Source: Muricea muricata (taxonomy: Eukaryota; Cnidaria; Anthozoa; Malacalcyonacea; Plexauridae). Taken from it: a stretch of 64,000 nt of DNA. Shown one piece after another: positions 62,281 through 64,000 of this stretch. The position numbers were made by a program, and so were the translations under genes. Position 1 is the stretch's first letter. Each line of letters begins with the position of its first letter. Where the stretch lies: assembly GCA_963855995.1 (NCBI GenBank), contig OY979718.1, positions 29,359,282-29,423,281 on the forward strand. Reading direction: 5' to 3'. The notes under the pieces were generated by a model. The model was not told where the DNA came from and ran no database searches. It saw only the letters and a list, made by a program, of their open reading frames with translations.

Positions 62281-64000
62281 TTTACAAGCAAGTTATAGGT
62301 TTCTCATTTCAAAATGTCATTTCGCTTATCTCAATGGTTTGGGCGCCGAAAACCTGATTCCCGACTTGCTAACTTCTGCAAATTCCATTTAGAAGGTCTC
62401 TTTTAGGTCCGTGATTGCAGTACATCATTGCGCTCAACTCGTTCACTTTAGCACTGAAGACATCATTTTAAGGTCCAAAACGTCGCCCTTATCGATTTAA
62501 AAAGGCAATTTTTGTTGGTGATTTGAGCATGTTTTTACGCTCAACTCGCTTCTAGAATGCTTAAAACGAGACTTTGATCGTTCTAAGATCGTTTCTTTTT
62601 AAGTTTACAAGCAAGTTATAGGTTTCTCATGTCAACGTGTTATTTTGCTCATCTTGATTGTTTGAGCGCCAAAAACATTATTCTCGACTTGCTAAGTTCT
62701 GCAATTTCCATTTAGAAGGTCTCTTTTAGGTCCGTGATTGCAGTTCATCATTGCGTTCAACTCGTTCACTTTAGCACTGAAAAATTTCTTTTAAGCTGTA
62801 AAACGTCGTTATGATCGATTTAAAACGGCAATTTTTAGTAGATGATTTGAGCATGTTTTTACGCTCAAATCGCTTCTAGAACGCTTAAAACGCGATTTTG
62901 ATGGTTCTAAGATCGTTTCTTTTCAGTTTACAAGCAAGTTATACGTTTCTCATTTCAAAATGTCATTTCGCTCATCTCGATGGTTTGACCGCTGAAAACC
63001 TGATTCCCGACTTGCTAACTTCTGCAATTTCTATTTAGAAGGTCTCTTTTAGGTCCGTGATTGCAGTTCGTCATTGCGTTCAACTCGTTCACTTTAGCAC
63101 TGAAAACCTCATTTTAAGCTCTAAAACGTCGCCCTGATCGATTTAAGACGGCGAATTTTAGTTGTGATTTGGGCATGTTTTTACTCTCATATCGCTTCCA
63201 GAACGCTTAAAATGCGAATTTGACGGTTCTCCGATCGTTTCATTTCGGTTTACAAGCAAGTTATAGGTTTCTCATTTCAAAATGTCATTTCGCTTATCTC
63301 AATGGTTTGAGCGCCGAAAACCTGATTCCCGACTTGCTAACTTCTGCAAATTCCATTTAGAAGGTCTCTTTTAGGTCCGTGATTGCAGTACATCATTGCG
63401 CTCAACTCGTTCACTTTAGCACTGAAGACATCATTTTAAGGTCCAAAACGTCGCCCTGATGGATTTAAAAAGGCAATTTTTAGTTGGTGATTTGAGCATG
63501 TTTTTACACTCAACTCGCTTCTAGATTGCTTAAAACGAGACTTTGATCGTTCTAAGATCGTTTCTTTTTAAGTTTACAAGCAAGTTATAGGTTTCTCATG
63601 TCAACGTGTTATTTTGCTCATCTTGATTGTTTGAGCGCCAAAAACTTTATTCTCGACTTGCTAAGTTCTGCAATTTCCATTTAGAAGGTCTCTTTTAGGT
63701 CCGTGATTGCAGTTCATCATTGCGTTCAACTCGTTCACTTTAGCACTGAAAAATTTCTTTTAAGCTGTAAAACGTCGTTATGATCGATTTAAAACGGCAA
63801 TTTTTAGTAGATGATTTGAGCATGTTTTTACGCTCAAATCGCTTCTAGAACGCTTAAAACGCGATTTTGATGGTTCTAAGATCGTTTCTTTTCAGTTTAC
63901 AAGCAAGTTATACGTTTCTCATTTCAAAATGTCATTTCGCTCATCTCGATGGTTTGACCGCTGAAAACCTGATTCCCGACTTGCTAACTTCTGCAATTTC
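62280..64000. repeat. 3-monomer higher-order repeat, period 968-969 bp, cut by window end
   Basis: TTCGCTTATCTCAATGG is at 62321 and 63289, and TGGTTTGACCGCTG at 62981 and 63950. The second copy runs off the window, so the array and probably this repeat continue to the right. Confidence 0.85.

Larger units (their letters stand above)
2163..64000. repeat. 62-kb satellite array, ~322-bp monomer, ~192 copies
   Basis: The repeating landmark GACTTGCTAA recurs at 2169, 2491, 2813, 3137 and onward with steps of 322-325 bases to the end of the window. Every unit lies in the same orientation. A hand count on a representative family-1 unit gives 322 bases, about 40% GC and 19 CpG. Landmarks in order are: CCCGACTTGCTAAC; TTTAGAAGGTCTC; TTAGGTCCGTGATTGCAG; CAACTCGTTCACTTTAGCA; TAAAACGTCG; the dyad GATTTGAGC/GCTCAAATC; AGAACGCTTAAAACGCGA; TTCTAAGATCGTTTCTTTTC; ACAAGCAAGTTATAGG; and ATTTCGCTCATC. 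Units differ by substitutions and 1-3 base indels. I saw no inserted transposon, inversion or gene. The unit is not a family I recognise. Size and organisation fit a centromeric, pericentromeric or subtelomeric satellite; which one cannot be told from sequence. Confidence 0.97.

Noticed and set aside
2163..64000. CRISPR array
   Set aside because: The units abut directly with a ~322-bp period and vary by point changes. There are no short repeats with unrelated spacers and no cas genes, and the flank looks eukaryotic.
2163..64000. Tandem gene family such as rDNA, 5S RNA, histone or tRNA repeats
   Set aside because: No rRNA or tRNA landmarks, internal Pol III promoter boxes or conserved protein frames are visible in the 322-bp unit, and it is too short for rDNA or histone repeats.

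Overview
The window is almost entirely one eukaryotic satellite DNA array. From about 2,163 to the right edge (64,000) the sequence is an unbroken head-to-tail tandem repeat with a monomer of about 322 bp, roughly 192 copies, all in one orientation. I found no gene, RNA gene or transposon inserted in it. The left 2.16 kb is different, non-repetitive sequence, so the window captures one edge of the array; the other edge lies outside. The size of the array, its multi-scale higher-order organisation, the homopolymer T tracts and the splice-like motifs in the flank all point to a eukaryotic (probably invertebrate animal) heterochromatic locus, pericentromeric, centromeric or subtelomeric. I do not recognise the monomer family and cannot name the species.

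The flank (1-2,162) holds a short exon-like stretch at the far left (1-250), an AT-rich stretch, and a GC-richer minus-strand segment (1,091-1,691). That segment looks like the broken remnant of a gene encoding a SAP-type DNA-binding motif followed by an Ala/Ser/Gln-rich region, scattered over three reading frames. A perfect AT-rich 9-bp inverted repeat (2,134-2,159) sits directly against the array edge.

The array is a mosaic of two main monomer families. Family 1 (GTCGCCCTGATCGACTT or GTCGTTATGATCGATTT in the middle of the unit) fills most of it. Family 2 (GTCACCCTGATCGATTT, often with CAACGGGTTACTTCGC) occupies about 16.87-21.39, 24.50-26.77, 42.93-43.60 and 49.40-55.53 kb. Family 1 shows local higher-order repeats of 3 monomers (967-969 bp, at three places), 4 monomers (1,291-1,293 bp) and 8 monomers (2,542 bp). 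Family 2 shows 2-mer (646 bp) and 6-mer (1,937 bp) repeats.

Above this lie long colinear duplications. About 13.86-23.40 kb is repeated at 46.72-57.86 kb; 36.06-40.46 at 44.12-48.84 kb; 21.39-24.50 at 26.88-29.34 kb; 18.69-20.65 at 24.50-26.46 kb; and 8.18-10.40 at 29.44-31.34 kb. The copies differ from one another mainly by gain or loss of whole monomers, the signature of unequal exchange.

Each monomer carries a conserved dyad (GATTTGAGC, 10-nt spacer, GCTCAAATC) and a second shorter dyad built from the same core. It is also unusually rich in CpG for its base composition. The short ORFs inside the array are open by chance in particular monomer variants and are not annotated as genes. All coordinates of repeat blocks are read by eye and are good to some tens of bases; offsets between marked positions were counted exactly.
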